The notes under the pieces: model-generated
The model's database searches: none
Told to the model about the DNA's origin: nothing
Seen by the model: the letters and a program-made list of their open reading frames with translations, nothing else
Shown: positions 27,813-40,145 of the stretch, one piece after another
Layout: each line of letters opens with the position of its first letter
How positions within the stretch are numbered: the stretch's first letter is position 1
Made by a program: the position numbers and the translations under genes
Assembly: GCF_032362555.1 (NCBI RefSeq)
Contig: NC_083517.1
Span: 5,352,001-5,416,000 of the forward strand
Direction of reading: 5' to 3'
Length of the DNA stretch: 64,000 bases
Source: Amyelois transitella
Lineage: Eukaryota; Arthropoda; Insecta; Lepidoptera; Pyralidae

Positions 27813-29157
27813 GGATGTTACCGTAACTATCGCGAGAACGAGGAAACAAAATTTGAAACTGAGGAACCCACAAAAAATTGTCTGATATTACACTTCCTCT
27901 AGAACTAGTAGGAGTTGACTAAGGCCTTGTGCATTAAAATAGATTTTATGTCAGACAGACTAATCTTTTCAAAGTATGTAAAATGATGAGCAAAAACATA
28001 ATACACAGTTCAAACTTTACTGCATCTATGTACCAATAACTATTTTTTCAGTTAAGCTCAACAAATTAGTATGGAATTGAGTTTCAAAATTCGTGCCAGG
28101 TTACCCATCTCTCTAACAAAATATAAATAATAAAAACAAAAATAACTGACTAGCAAACTGTCCGCCTGGCCACATGTAATATTAGTCTATTAGTATTGGC
28201 GTGAAATAATGGAAGCTATTTCACAGTATAACGTAAGTTGTACGTTCATTAGGCTGGTGTCGATGCCCGCGTCGCTGGCGGCTGCACGTTGCATAAATCA
28301 GTCCTGGTAGAATGTGGCCTGGCGTCCTAATGCGCTTTTGGTGTCGGTTGATAGCTCACCCTCCTCCCTTTCCGCCTTAAATCTTACCTCTTTCACACAA
28401 TTGGATGACTTTTATGGCAGTCCTGAAGTTTTAATTCAATCGCAATTAACATTAGTCCCACTTTTTCTGGCAACGAATACAGTGCCGTAAAAAAAAAAAG
28501 AATAAAAGCTTTAAACTTATTGGGTATGAAATACTCGTATCTTTAATAAGTACCTACTATCAGTAAAAGTCACCAAGACTATATTCTAATATCGTATCTC
28601 TTATCGTAAAAACTGTTAAGCCTTAGCTTGGAGGCTAGATGATAAAATTAAATATTTTTTAGCCAATCTGATCTCGAAAATCCAATATGAAATATTCAAC
28701 TAACATTTGTACTCGAAAAACAAAAACACGCGGGTGTATTATCACTTTTCAAACGCAATGTTCACTTAAATCGAAATGTGTTACATCAAAACACAATAAA
28801 GTTTTAATATTGCATTTCTTACGTCTTTTGAATAAACTACTTTTTAGGTTTAAGATTACCTGTATTGGAATTAGATTTTTAAATCCAAACTCTGATTACT
28901 TCAGACCAACATTGAGAATAACGGCAACGTCAGAGATGGGAATAAATTGGTACATTTTATTTTTTAAACTGCATTAATGACGCGTAAATATCAGTTTACT
29001 CTGTAACGACGGACTAAAGATTGGATAAAATCAAATTTCACATCACAAGAAAACAAAATTAAATTATGTACACTACAATAGCATTAGCAATAGGATTTTT
29101 ATCAATTTTACTCTTATTTTAATAAATTGGCTTAAACTAACGGCGGGCAAAGATAGT

Positions 29158-29266
29158 ACATACATATAGTCACGTCTTTATCCCTTGCGGGGTAGACAGA
29201 GCCGACATTCTTGAAATGAAAGGTCACGTTCAGCTTTATGGTTTTATGATGGAATTGAAGTCTGGA
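29158..29266 (+). repeat. dispersed repeat head, 'cacgtctatatccctt' family
   Basis: Head portion only: 'tacatacatatagtcacgtc', 'cccttgcggggtagacagag', 'gtcacgttcagct', 'atgatggaattgaagtctgg'. It is truncated at the 3' side. Confidence 0.75.
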
Positions 29267-30356
29267 TTTTTGTACCACAAGCAGAAGTAAACCGAATTTT
29301 TTAGGACGTCATAAACACTTTGGTTTTTTTGCAATACAAGTAAATACTTCAACCTTTTTAATCATCAAAACGGTTGAAAGATCAGATGGAAGAGAAACTG
29401 GCTACTAAGTTTATCTTAAAAAACTACACCTCTAAATAAATAAAGGGTGATTATGATTTAGCAAAGAATAATAATTACAAAGTGGTTTGATATTTATTAG
29501 TACTTTTCTGAAATTTAAATGAAATAAAGCAAATACTTTTAAAAAATAACCAATAATCTGACACCTAATTAACTTTTCCACATGCATAACAAACAAAGCC
29601 ATGTTTTACGTATACATAATCTTCAGGACTGAGAATGAATGTTGAGATATCGTCCACGAAGATGGGACTTATCGTAATTTAGAGCCTCCGATTAGACCGC
29701 GTCGGTGGACATACGCTAACGAGCATTCGTTTGAATTTATTTTTATTTTAACAGCGGCATGGCTCGGGGTTTTGTCTTCTACAGACGATTGTGCGAAGTT
29801 AATTGGATTGTTCGCGTTGGATTGTCAAGTGTGGGCAGTACATCGGTACACACATTTGATCCCGATCGCTCCATCTGTCTCAGTAATCAGTTAAACACAA
29901 ATGGTAGTGAGCGATGTGTTGCTTTTATTTAGATGTTATTTTGTTTGATGGATCACGAGTTTATAGATCTGATTTAACTAGGGATAAAAAGCAAACATAT
30001 GCATGCTCTTTCAAAAACATTCATGCAATATATAATATTTTTTGATATAAATATAAATAATTCAATAGTTCCTGTAGGTTTCTCATGACAATTATATCCA
30101 TTTAGCAAATAATTCGCATAAAAACGTTAAAACCTACTTATGTTGAACACATGTTTAACACATTGGTAGATTTTAACGTTTCTTATCAATTCTTTTGGAA
30201 GATTTATTTATATAAAAAGTTGGTTTTAATTTTTCATTATTTCGCTCCTTTTCATAAAAAGGCACTAGCAAATTAACTAAACTTAATCACACTTCACCTT
30301 ACTTTATACTGATTATATACGTAAAATCTATATATTTGTAGAAAATCAATGTATCA

Positions 30357-30363
30357 ACTTACC
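30357..30363 (-). other. ft: splice donor of fat coding exon 1
   Basis: On the minus strand the reading frame ends ...ACT AAG, followed by GTAAGT and then an in-frame TGA. This is a consensus 5' splice site. It explains why the open frame stops in the middle of a cadherin repeat, just before the expected calcium-binding linker. Confidence 0.93.
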
Positions 30364-33300
30364 TTAGTGGTAGTGGTTTTAAGCGGAGTTCCAGAAGAAA
30401 CGCCGCAAATCTCAACTTCATACTTCTCGATACCAGCTTCACGGTCCAAAGAAACTGCTGTTGATAAAATTCCTAGCAAAGAATCAATATCAAACAGCCT
30501 ATGCACTTGTTTACCGTCACCAGTTACATTCACTATGTAGTATTCTAGTCCAGATTTATAGTTATTCGTGACATTTAGTATAGCAGTACCCGCGGGCTCA
30601 TTTTCAGCAACGGAAACAGACACATCGTTAGTCCAAGTAACACCATCCAATTCAGTTCCTCCCAGGATAACATTGACATATGCTTCAGTACTTCTTTGTT
30701 CACTCAAAACTGCCTCATCTGTAGCCTTTATAACAAGGCTCCATCTAGCTTCGGGAGGCGACGGAGGATAGCGGAGCGTCAAGGCGCCGTTGCTTCTATG
30801 CAGATCAAATAAATCATTTCCACCATGAATAAGTTTGTACGTCACTAATCCGTTTGTTCCCGAGTCCAAGTCAAGTGCCAGTACATTCATAATAAATATT
30901 CCTCGACTGATACTTCTTCCTATTCTATTTGTATTTATTACAGCAGCATTCATTGAAACAAATATTGGAGCATTGTCATTAATATCTTCAACAATAACTG
31001 TTACCAGTTTTTCTGCAGACAGTCTTGTTGAAGGTGGTTCAGCTCTATCATAAGCAACTACTGTTATTCTAAAAGTATCAATACTTTCCCTGTCGATAGG
31101 TAGTAACGTATGAATAACTCCAGTTAAATTATTAATCGCAAAATGGCGTCGATTATTGTTCGGTTCCTGATGAACGATAGAGTAATATACTTTTCCATTC
31201 AAACCAGAATCAGGATCCTCTGCGGTCACTGTGACGATGGGTGTATGTTTTGGTATGCCTTCTCTAATTTGACGCACGATGGCTGTGTTAGTAAACACAG
31301 GAGCATTGTCATTGGCATCAATAACGTTTACAGTGAAAACTATACTCGATGATAAACTTGGGCTCCCATTATCTGTGGCGGTTATGTTCAAAGTATATGA
31401 CGTTAAATCTTCATAATCTAGTTTCTTGTGCAAAAATAATTCACCTGAATAACTGTCAATATAAAACGCTTCTTTTCTATTTCCTGCCGTTATGAAAAAT
31501 TGCAGTTCTTTATTGATTCCTAAATCTGCATCTGTAGCGTGAAACTGAATAATTTTCTTATTGATTGGTTCCGTTTCTAAAACAAATGCTTCCATGTCTG
31601 TCTGAGTAAAAACCGGAGCGTTATCATTTTCATCCAATATATCTATCGATATAGTAGTTGTAGCTGATAAGCGCAGGAACTGTCCTGAATCATGAGCTAA
31701 TATTGTCAATTGATAATGGTCAGATATTTCTCTATCTAGTGGTTTATTAATGAACAACTGTCCTGTTGCTTCGTCTAAGGAGAATTTTCCACTGTCATCG
31801 CCTCCAATGAGTTTGTAATAGATATCACCATTAAGACCTTCGTCAGCATCCGTAGAGTAAACTCTCATTATTGAAGCTCCAACAGCAGTTCCTTCAGATA
31901 CTTCAACTTTGTATGGCGTTCTAGTAAATATTGGTGCATTATCATTTACATCTGTTACATATATTGTCACTCTTACGGAATCAGATAATTTAACTTTCCC
32001 GTTATCGCTTACTGTGACTGTTAGAGTAATATAATTTTGCCCCGTATTGTGTGATAAGCTTTCTCTATCAAATGACTTTAGTGTTTTAATAAAACCATTT
32101 CTAGAATCAATGCGAAAATCGTTTTGTGTTCCAGGCAAACTAAAAGTTAATTCTGCATTACGGCCAATGTCTTTGTCAATGGCTGTTAATTTTCCAACAT
32201 ATGTATCAGGTGGTTCATTTTCCTTTATTTTGAATACAAATGTAGTATTAGTAAATTGAGGGCTATTATCATTTTCATCTAATACATGTATAACAACAGG
32301 AACTTGTGATGATCTTTGGGGTACCCCATGATCAAATGCTACTAAAGTCAGTGAATAGTAATCTCTTTTTTCTCTATCCAAAGAACTCTTGACGTATAAA
32401 AATCCATCAGGAAATATTCCAAATTTGTTATCTGTATTCCCTTCAAGTATATAATACGATACTTGACCATTTTCTCCAAGATCAGCATCGGTCGCAGATA
32501 TTGAAAAAAATCTAGTATTGACAAGCGTTGATTCTAGTAGTGATGTTTCATATGAAGTATGGTCAAATATTGGTGTATGATCATTGACGTCATCGATTAC
32601 AGCAGTTATAGTGTGATTTGTGGCAAGTGATGGGTTACCATTATCAGATGCTGTCACGTCAATTAACATGACATTGCCTGGTTCACCAGATATTGGTTTT
32701 TTTAAATAAATAACGCCCGTTGTTTCAGAAATTCTAAAGTTTTGGTCATGATTGCTACTCAGAGTATAAGATAGAGTCCTGTTAGAACCAGAATCACGAT
32801 CAATAGCTCTTGCAAAATAAACTTCCTCGCCAACAGCCATATTTTCATTAATATGTATTTCATCTTTATCTTCAAGAAAAATAGGATAGTTATCATTTAC
32901 ATCCAACACTGATATGTTCACAGTTGTAAAGCCAAAAGCAACACCAAATTTTGCCATAATTTTTAAGTGGTATGTTATTTTATCCTCGCGGTCCACATTA
33001 GCGTTCGTTGTTATAATACCACTCTTTTCATCAATCTTAAAAATATGTTTTGGATCTCCTTCTAAAATGTAGTAAGAAACTGTGTCGTGTGAGGCTTTGA
33101 TTCCGACTTTTCCAACAAAACGGCCAATTTCGGGTTGAGAAGTACCTTTGTCTTCAAGAATTTTAAAACTATACCCATTATATTCATGAAAATCAAGGTG
33201 TTTACGGTAAGACGTTTTCACAATTTCAACCACTGCATCTTCAAAAGCTCCTCTATTTCCTTTGTCCCTACAAGATATTTTCAACGAATAAATTTTTAAA

Positions 33301-35516
33301 GGAGCATTTCTAAAATCTTTCTGCAATATTACATTACCTGTCCAAGTTTCTACGTCAAAATAACCATCTCCCCCGCTTTCAAGTTTGTACATGATCCTCG
33401 CATTTTCACCTTCATCTAAATCAAATGCCTTTACTTGCAAAATATTTGTTCCAGGGGGCAATTCTTCACTTACACTTTCCATATATCTTTGTGGATAAAA
33501 CACAGGATCATTATCATTGACGTCTAAAACATTCAGAAAGATAGTAGCTGTAGAAGACTGCGGTGGGAAACCTTGATCTTTTGCAAGAACTTTTAACTCA
33601 TACATTGCTATTTTTTCTCTATCTAACTCAACAAGTGTACTCAATTGCCCAGTTATCGGATCCAAAGCAAAAGTATTTGGATATTTTCTTTCAATGCTTG
33701 AAGGAAATAAATAAGAAACTGAACCATTCGTTCCTTGGTCGTAATCAGAAGCTGTCAATATCAATATTTCCTTTATTGGCTTAATATTTTCGTGTAATGT
33801 TGCATTAAGAATTATTTGGGGAAATGTTGGTGCTTCATCGTTTTCATCCAATATCGTTATTTTTAATCTCGTGTAAGCCCACTTGGGATTAGGACCCCCA
33901 TCTCTTGCTGACACGTTAAGCTCCACAGTCCCTTGAATTTCACGATCCAAAACTGATTTTGTTGTGACTAATCCAGTAAGATGATCAATTTCAAACCACT
34001 GAAGATTATTACCATCGTAAAAGTCATAAAATATCTCAGCATTCACTCCGGTGTCTTCATCAGTGGCAGTTATACTAGCAATGTACGTTCCTGAAGGTGC
34101 AAGTTCACTCAAAATCGCTGAATATTCGGATTTTTCAAAAACGGGCTCATGATCATTGACATCATTAACGTGAATCACAAGATATGATGTAGCTGTACGT
34201 GGTGGTGTACCTCTATCAGTTGCCACCACAGTTAAATTGTATTTACTTATTTCTTCTCTATCTAAAATCCCATTCACATGTACTATATACACACTTGACG
34301 AATTTTCTAATCGGAAATGATTAAGTTCATTTCCTGATACTATTCGAATACTAGTTATTCCATTCAATCCTGCATCCATATCACTTACAGTTATTGCAGC
34401 CACAAGTGAACCGTTTTTTGCATTTTCGTCTACAGTGGCAAAATTAGCTGTAGATGGGACATAAGTAAACGTAATGACTGGGTCATGATCATTGGCATCA
34501 ATTAGATTAACAGTAACGTAAGTCCGAGCATCCTGACGAGGTACACCATGATCTTTTGCGATTATTGTTAAAACACATGTCATATTACATGTTGTGTTGG
34601 TGCAATATTTAGGACAATTTAATTTTTTTGTAGTTGTTATGATGCCAGACTCTGGATCTACAGCAAATTGTTTTTCTGTATCTGTTACTTCATAAGTTAT
34701 TTTACTGTTATCACCCAAATCGCTATCTGTAGCTGTAACTTTTAAGACTGTTGTCCCAGGAGGTACACTTTCATTCAGGGATACAGAAAAATCACTTTGA
34801 TCAAATATCGGTGGATTATCATTTACATCTAAAATAGAAACGTTTACTTGAAGATATCCGTATTTTGGAGGATTACCGCCATCTCGCGCCGATATGTTAA
34901 GTATATAAAAGTCATTAGTTTCTCTATCCAGTTTCCCTATTGTTTCAAGATGGAGATAAGATGTTTGTCCACTAGGATTAACCGTAACATTTAAACGAAA
35001 CTTGCCTTCATTGTCTCCGTCTATTATTTTATAATCATTGGTTATTCCGTTTTCACCTAAATCTTTATCAGTTGCAGCATCTAACAGTAATTTTGTTCCG
35101 GGTGCCGCGCTTTCAGAAAAAGCCACTGCTATGCTAGGCTCCGGAAATTCCGGATAGTTGTCATTTACATCTGTTACACGTAATCTTACTTCTATCGGGT
35201 AAGTGGGTTGGCTAGATAAGACGACAAATGCATATCGGTCCACGCTCTCCCTGTCAAGCACCATATTAGTTTTTATTTCACCAGTTACAGGATCAAGAAT
35301 AAATTCCTTGGGAGGTTCATTGAATCTATAGGTGAAGCCTGGTTTTGTTGGGATTTTCCCAACGACAGTTCCTATAGGTCGGTCCTCAGGTACTCGAAGG
35401 TCGACTCCGGTGTCGACAGCGCGTGACTGCATCTGCTCGGAGGCGACGCCGACGCCCGTACCGGCGAGGATAGCCAGCGCCACCAGCGCCACGTGCCATC
35501 GTTCCATCCTCGTCAT
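30363..35516 (-). CDS. ft: Fat protocadherin (tumour suppressor), first coding exon
   Basis: Fat is a giant single-pass atypical cadherin. It binds Dachsous on neighbouring cells and feeds into planar cell polarity and Hippo growth control. This exon gives 1718 codons without a stop. It starts MTRMERW with a hydrophobic signal peptide (about residues 1-26) and continues EQMQSRAVDT, which with the following repeat closely resembles the start of Drosophila Fat as I remember it (MQSRAVDT, IPTKP, YRFNEPP). Thirteen canonical DxND-type inter-repeat linkers and two degenerate ones mark about 15 complete cadherin repeats plus most of a sixteenth. LDRE and DxD calcium motifs recur. Drosophila Fat has 34 repeats, so the rest (remaining repeats, EGF/laminin-G, membrane and cytoplasmic parts) must lie left of the window. 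The first in-frame ATG is at 35516; a second, M-E-R-W at 35507, is also possible. The open frame runs on to a GTG at 35582 but has no ATG there. The exon ends in phase 0 at a GTAAGT donor. Confidence 0.95.
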
Positions 35517-36060
35517 GACACTGATAAAAACATAGCAAACTTTGTTCCTCGTCAGCGAAAGTTTAACGTCCACTAGGAGCACTCGTTGCGTCCCGTTCGC
35601 GCAACACTGCGCACTCGCTCTCGTCAGGTATGCAGCATGGCCGCAACGACCTGTTCGCGCACGAATATCTCACAGAGAGTGCGACCCGCCGCTGCGCCTA
35701 CGCCGTCACATTCATTCGTAAACACACGTGACACGCTCACTATCAACACCGGTCTATCACACTTAGTCCGTGTCACGATCAAACACTAGATTAATTCATA
35801 AAACTTATCCAGCACGTATATGTCACAAGTTAAGCACACTTTCAAGTTAGGTTTGTCTTCGATTGACAGTTGGCGGTTGTGAGAGAAGCGGCATGCGGAT
35901 CGCGTCGCAGTCGTCGCGGCACTGGCAGGCGGAGGCTTTCACGCCGCCCCGCGCCCCTCCCCGCCGTCAAACCCCTCCTCGTAGCTTTGAAAGCTCCCAC
36001 CGTGTCTGCGTGATGATGATGCCGAGATAATGGCCGCCGAAGGTATCCACTATTTATTGT
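35517..36060 (-). promoter_or_regulatory. ft: fat 5'UTR / promoter region (GC-rich)
   Basis: Upstream of the fat ATG the base composition changes sharply to GC- and CpG-rich (strongest at about 35880-36050) in an otherwise AT-rich window. This is typical of the 5' end of a developmental gene. A motif reading GCGGCCATTAT on the minus strand near 36030 contains the GCCAT core bound by Pho/YY1-type factors. No TATA box stands out. The transcription start and any 5'UTR intron cannot be fixed from sequence alone. Confidence 0.5.
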
Positions 36061-36398
36061 TCAATTCAAGTAACTCACTATTCTCAGAAAAGTTACACAG
36101 GAAAAAAATAAGAGAAAAAGCGTCGTAAAAATCTCATCTTAGATTATTGACATGAAATTAATTATTTACAAAAAGCGTAAGATGTAAATGTGTATCCATT
36201 AAAAAAATATATATAAATATTTATGTGTTGTTTATGTTAATAATTAAAAAATAAAAAAAATATAATAATCTAAAAAACTTAATTTTAATAATTAATTTAA
36301 TTATCAATCTAAATCAAGAATAAATACTCTGCAAACATAAAAATAAATATGTTTAAAACCCTTATACTTTAGTTCTTAAGCGCGTCGATGTCTTTTAT

Positions 36399-36525
36399 GC
36401 CAGGGCATGATAAGAAAATAACTTTTTCTCATTGGCCTGGGTCTTGAATGTTTATCTATATAAGTATTTATTATGCAATATATCGTTATCGTATAATAGT
36501 ATCGTTGAGTTAGTATTTTGTAACT
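36399..36525 (+). mobile_element. tRNA-derived SINE, body fragment
   Basis: Begins at 'gccagggcatgat' and runs through 'ttggcctgggtcttgaatg', 'tttatctatataagtattta' and 'tcgttgagttagtat'. The tRNA head is missing (5'-truncated) and the tail is lost. Confidence 0.85.
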
Positions 36526-37313
36526 TGTCGAATTGCCATTGCCAAGTTGTTGCCATCATTCTCATAAAATTATTTTTAGGGATAGATACTTCCATCGACT
36601 TAAAGGATATTTTTGAGGTGCAAGTATCCATACTGGTCTCGTAGCGAAGTAAAAACATAGTTTATGCCAGATGCTACCCTTACCCCGTAGATTGTAAAAG
36701 CCAATCAAGAAGAATGAAGAAGAAAGTGATGGGCTAACAACCACTATTTTAACCAAAATTCCATCACATTTCAGAATTTTCAAGATTGTGTTTTTTATCC
36801 CGTTAACGAAAGACATGATTTTATGAATATATGTTTTTTCCAACATCGCATTCTAACTGGTACTCTCTAATGCAATAAGTATATTTTTAATAAATTAAAT
36901 ATACTATATTTTTTTTTTTGTTTTTACACTCTTGACTTGACAGAGCAGTCATGGTCCGATTAAGGCCTCTACGTCAGTGTGAAAAGCGGACATGGCTATC
37001 TAATTATTTGTCAGGGGAATTCGTTATCAACCGGTTGACCTGTTTCCCTCGTAATTTTTCATACAATAGCTCTATTGAGTTTTCAGGTTTAGAATAACCA
37101 AAATCAAATTCGCGTCGTTTAAAATATAATTTGCACACTCCATGGTCATGGTCACAGGTGGACGCCGGGCTCCTTTCTAGAGAGTCAAAAACGCAACCAG
37201 GATAAATGACAGGAAAATAATAATGACACACGGCTAAATTATTCGCGTCTGTACTACGGTCGATAGACGCCTTGTGATGCCTAGTTCCTTAAGTATTTTT
37301 TAAATGTGAAATA

Positions 37314-37577
37314 ACCGTGTGGTTTCCGACATTTTCGAATAGAATAACTCCATCTTTTTCCCATGGATGTCGTAAAAAGCTACTAAGGAAATAGGCGCAC
37401 ATCCATCTAGTACAAACGTCCATGCTCAGTTGGTAGTGAGAGCAAACATAGTATGTGTGAACAGTTTCTCTTGCAGATAATAAAAGTCAATCAAGGGAAA
37501 GGCTTTGATTAGTAACCTGTTACTATTAGAATCTCCATTACATCATTAAGCCATATTAGATAAATGTGGCCTTTCAG
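37314..37577 (-). repeat. dispersed repeat, 'cacgtctatatccctt' family, inverted partner
   Basis: In reverse it shows 'catgggaaaaagatggagt', 'ttcccttgattgactttta', 'taacaggttact' and 'ggcttaatgatgtaatgg', the usual order of the family. It ends exactly where a plus-strand copy begins at 37578, so the two stand head to head. Confidence 0.75.
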
Positions 37578-37830
37578 GTCACGTCTATATCCCTTGTGAG
37601 GTAGACGAAGCCAACAGTCTTGAAAAGACTGATAGGCCATGCTCAGCTATTTGGCTTAATGATAGAATTGAGATTCAAATAGTGAGAGGTAGCTACTAGC
37701 TAGCCCATCGCCTAAAAAAAAGAATCCCAAGTTTGTAAGCCTATCCCTTAGTCGCCTTTTACGGTATCCATGGGAAAGAGATGGAGTGGTCCTATTCTTT
37801 TTTGTACTGGTGCCGGGAACCACACGGCAC
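37578..37830 (+). repeat. dispersed repeat, full 'cacgtctatatccctt' copy
   Basis: An almost complete copy from 'gtcacgtctatatccctt' to 'gccgggaaccacacggcac', including 'cttagtcgccttttacgg'. It is paired head to head with the minus copy at 37314-37577, and another minus copy follows at 37909-38064. Confidence 0.85.
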
Positions 37831-37908
37831 CATTTAACATTTCATATGGTTTTTAAGTTATAAACATCGAACACGCTAATAGCATATTTTAACTGAGGGT
37901 TCTCTTAC

Positions 37909-38064
37909 CGTGCAGATTATAAAAGTATATCAAGGGAAAGGCTAATTAATATGGGATTCTACTTTTAGGCGATGGACTAGCAACACGTTTCTATTTGAAA
38001 CTCAATTCTATGATTAAGTCTTACCGCTTAACGTTGCTTTTTAGTCTTCTCGCGACTTTTCTTT
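37909..38064 (-). repeat. dispersed repeat, 'cacgtctatatccctt' family, partial
   Basis: Reverse-strand landmarks: 'agtagaatcccatattaatt', 'gcctttcccttgatatact', 'gttgctagtccatcgccta' and 'taatcatagaattgagtt'. It is the third member of the cluster at 37.3-38.1 kb. Confidence 0.7.
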
Positions 38065-39182
38065 CCATTTAAGTTGTATACAGACGTGTTTATATGTAAA
38101 CATTAACTAACATGCGTTATTGTAGAACCCTCTTGCTGGCGGTAGTACCGCGGGAACCAATCTCCTAAACAGGGCTACCGCGTGTGCAATGCATTTTTAA
38201 CCAAATTGCAGTAAGCATAGATATTTTATGTTAGCTGTGTGATTTCATAAAAGTTCTTTTGTATCTTGTTTGTTATATGTAATGTTAAAATTGTCTATTT
38301 CTATTGTCTTGAACCAAATAATGTAATAATAGAGCCTCGAAGAAGTAAATAAATATAAGAGTTAATTGATTTAAATGAAAAACACATGCATTTTAGTGCT
38401 GTGAACACACTTTTTTTCGTTTTACTGTTTTTTATTTTACTGCGTTAACCACACTAAAATTTTTCGAATTTCAAATCTTCATCACTTCTGCTCATAATCT
38501 TCAGTGGGTAAAGACATCTGTTTGAATAATTGCAATTTATGTAAATCAGATAAGTCCTTCCTCCCTAAATTTAATTGTTTAAAAGCTCATCGGCAGGTGG
38601 CGCTATTAAAAGACAGGAAAAACATTTACTTTTCTATGGGGCGCCATCTAACGGCGAGCTTTCGCATGAATAAAGCTGGAGAATGATGGAAATAATTCAC
38701 AGTAATGCTTTTAACCAATGTTGTGATAGTTAATAAAGGCAAGCCTAAAACTCTCTTCCTGAAAGCAAGCTTATAAATTTTCTGTTCTGAATGATTGCAA
38801 ATTTTCAATATGTTAATATTCTTTCTTAGCTGACTTTGTTTCTTAGAAGAGTCTCGTTTTGAATCTTCAGAAATTGGTGGCATTGGCTATTCTTTTTTAA
38901 ATTGTTATAGATAACCAATTTAATTTAATTTCATCCAAGATGATAGCCGCTATAGTTTAACTGCTAGGTATAGTTAAAAAACTCAGACGTTTTCTTTTTT
39001 TTTTTCATTTCATTTATGTAGTAGTAGATACTTATGTGTATCCTTTGTTATAATTGATTTGTGCTTTAAAAAAGTGCTTCATTTGTTTTTTTTACTTTAT
39101 TAATGGAAGATCCAAAACAAGATATATGTAATATATAGTAATATATATGTGGCAATATTGATGATATATATAGATGTGTAAT

Positions 39183-39285
39183 CTATACATACATACATAC
39201 ATAAAGTCACGCTTCTTTCCCGGAGGGGTAGGCAGAGAGTACCTCTTTCCACTTGCCACAATCTCTGCATACTGCGTCTCTAATG
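39183..39285 (+). repeat. dispersed repeat, 'tcacgcctctttcc' family
   Basis: Begins in a CATA microsatellite, then 'gtcacgcttctttcccgga', 'ggggtaggcagagagtacct' and 'tttccacttgccac', 'atctctgcata'. It is related in layout to the 'cacgtctatatccctt' family but clearly distinct in sequence. Confidence 0.7.
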
Positions 39286-40145
39286 TGTAATCTACTTTGA
39301 CAAAATTGTATCAAAATCCAACGCATATTTAGAATTAAACAGAACTACGTTGTATAAATGCTTGCAGTTCAGTTTGAACCGATTTCATCCAGTGGTTTGC
39401 ATCCGGCGTTTTCATAAAACTTAAATTATTTCATCAGACCATCCAGTGGGTGGTTTTCCTACACTGCACTTGCCGACACTCCTACGTAGCCGCCATTCTA
39501 GAACCTTTCTACCCCATCGCCGGCCGTCCGTACGCGCCATGACCCCCCCGCCCACTGAAATTTCAAGAGGTAATCTATTATTCGATAGTTATAAAACAAT
39601 TTAGTATTGCCAAAAATCTTTATGTTTGATGCTGCATGCTTTTTGCATGGTATACATTATTATTTATATTTATGTTTTAATAAATACAAAATTAAAATGA
39701 GAGAGAGTTGTAAACTTTGTTCCGTGACTCAAAGGGGTGACAAAAAAATTTTTCAAGCACCTACATTTTTTTGGCGCTGTAGAACTTAATTTAATTACAG
39801 TAAACTTATTAACTTATTATTTATTTTATATTTCATCAATGCTTTAACCGTCTTCGGGCTCACAAACCGCTTAACATAATCACTGCGATATTAACTATGT
39901 GAGGCTACATATACGTCAGAGATATAAAAATATATCAATTGTATGTTATTTATAGCTATCAAATAAGTAGTTATCGTATTTTTAGATCTCAGGATCGTTA
40001 CTTCTGATGGATGACCTGAAATACTTTCCTGAAATTTATTTTAGGTCTACACTGGCCCTTTTCGATGGGTTAAAAATAGCCTTGTACTGAGTATTTATAT
40101 ACTAACCTAATACGTTTCAGTAGAAACACTTGTTGCATGGCAGGT

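Larger units (their letters stand above)
1..30362 (-). other. ft: large intron of fat (3' part beyond window)
   Basis: After the donor at 30362 no stretch on the minus strand shows cadherin linkers (DxNDN), LDRE motifs or a long open frame, so all of this is read as intron. Content: dispersed SINE and other repeat fragments (listed separately), several hairpins, microsatellite-like GATA and CATA runs near 5071 and 29157, and short GC-rich islands near 2025-2110, 7190-7275, 13378-13535, 14805-14855 and 22680-22790. The only open frames are short and unrecognised; the longest runs from an ATG at 6967 to 6611 on the minus strand. A small exon of another gene nested here cannot be excluded by eye. 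Confidence 0.75.

Noticed and set aside
29157..29165. CATA/TACA tandem units as a CRISPR-like or satellite array
   Set aside because: They are short microsatellites at the heads of dispersed repeats (also at 39185, 56958, 63749), without spacers.
30349..35535. Several short plus-strand open frames opposite the fat exon
   Set aside because: They are antisense shadows of a strongly coding cadherin exon, with no motifs or start context of their own.
35517..35582. Extending the fat protein upstream to 35582
   Set aside because: The codon at 35582 is GTG, not ATG. The signal peptide fits a start at 35516 or 35507, and a eukaryotic gene would rarely start at GTG.
38626..38883. Lysine-rich 85-codon minus-strand frame as a gene
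   Set aside because: It looks somewhat protein-like but has no recognised domain, splice partner or promoter, and lies among repeats.
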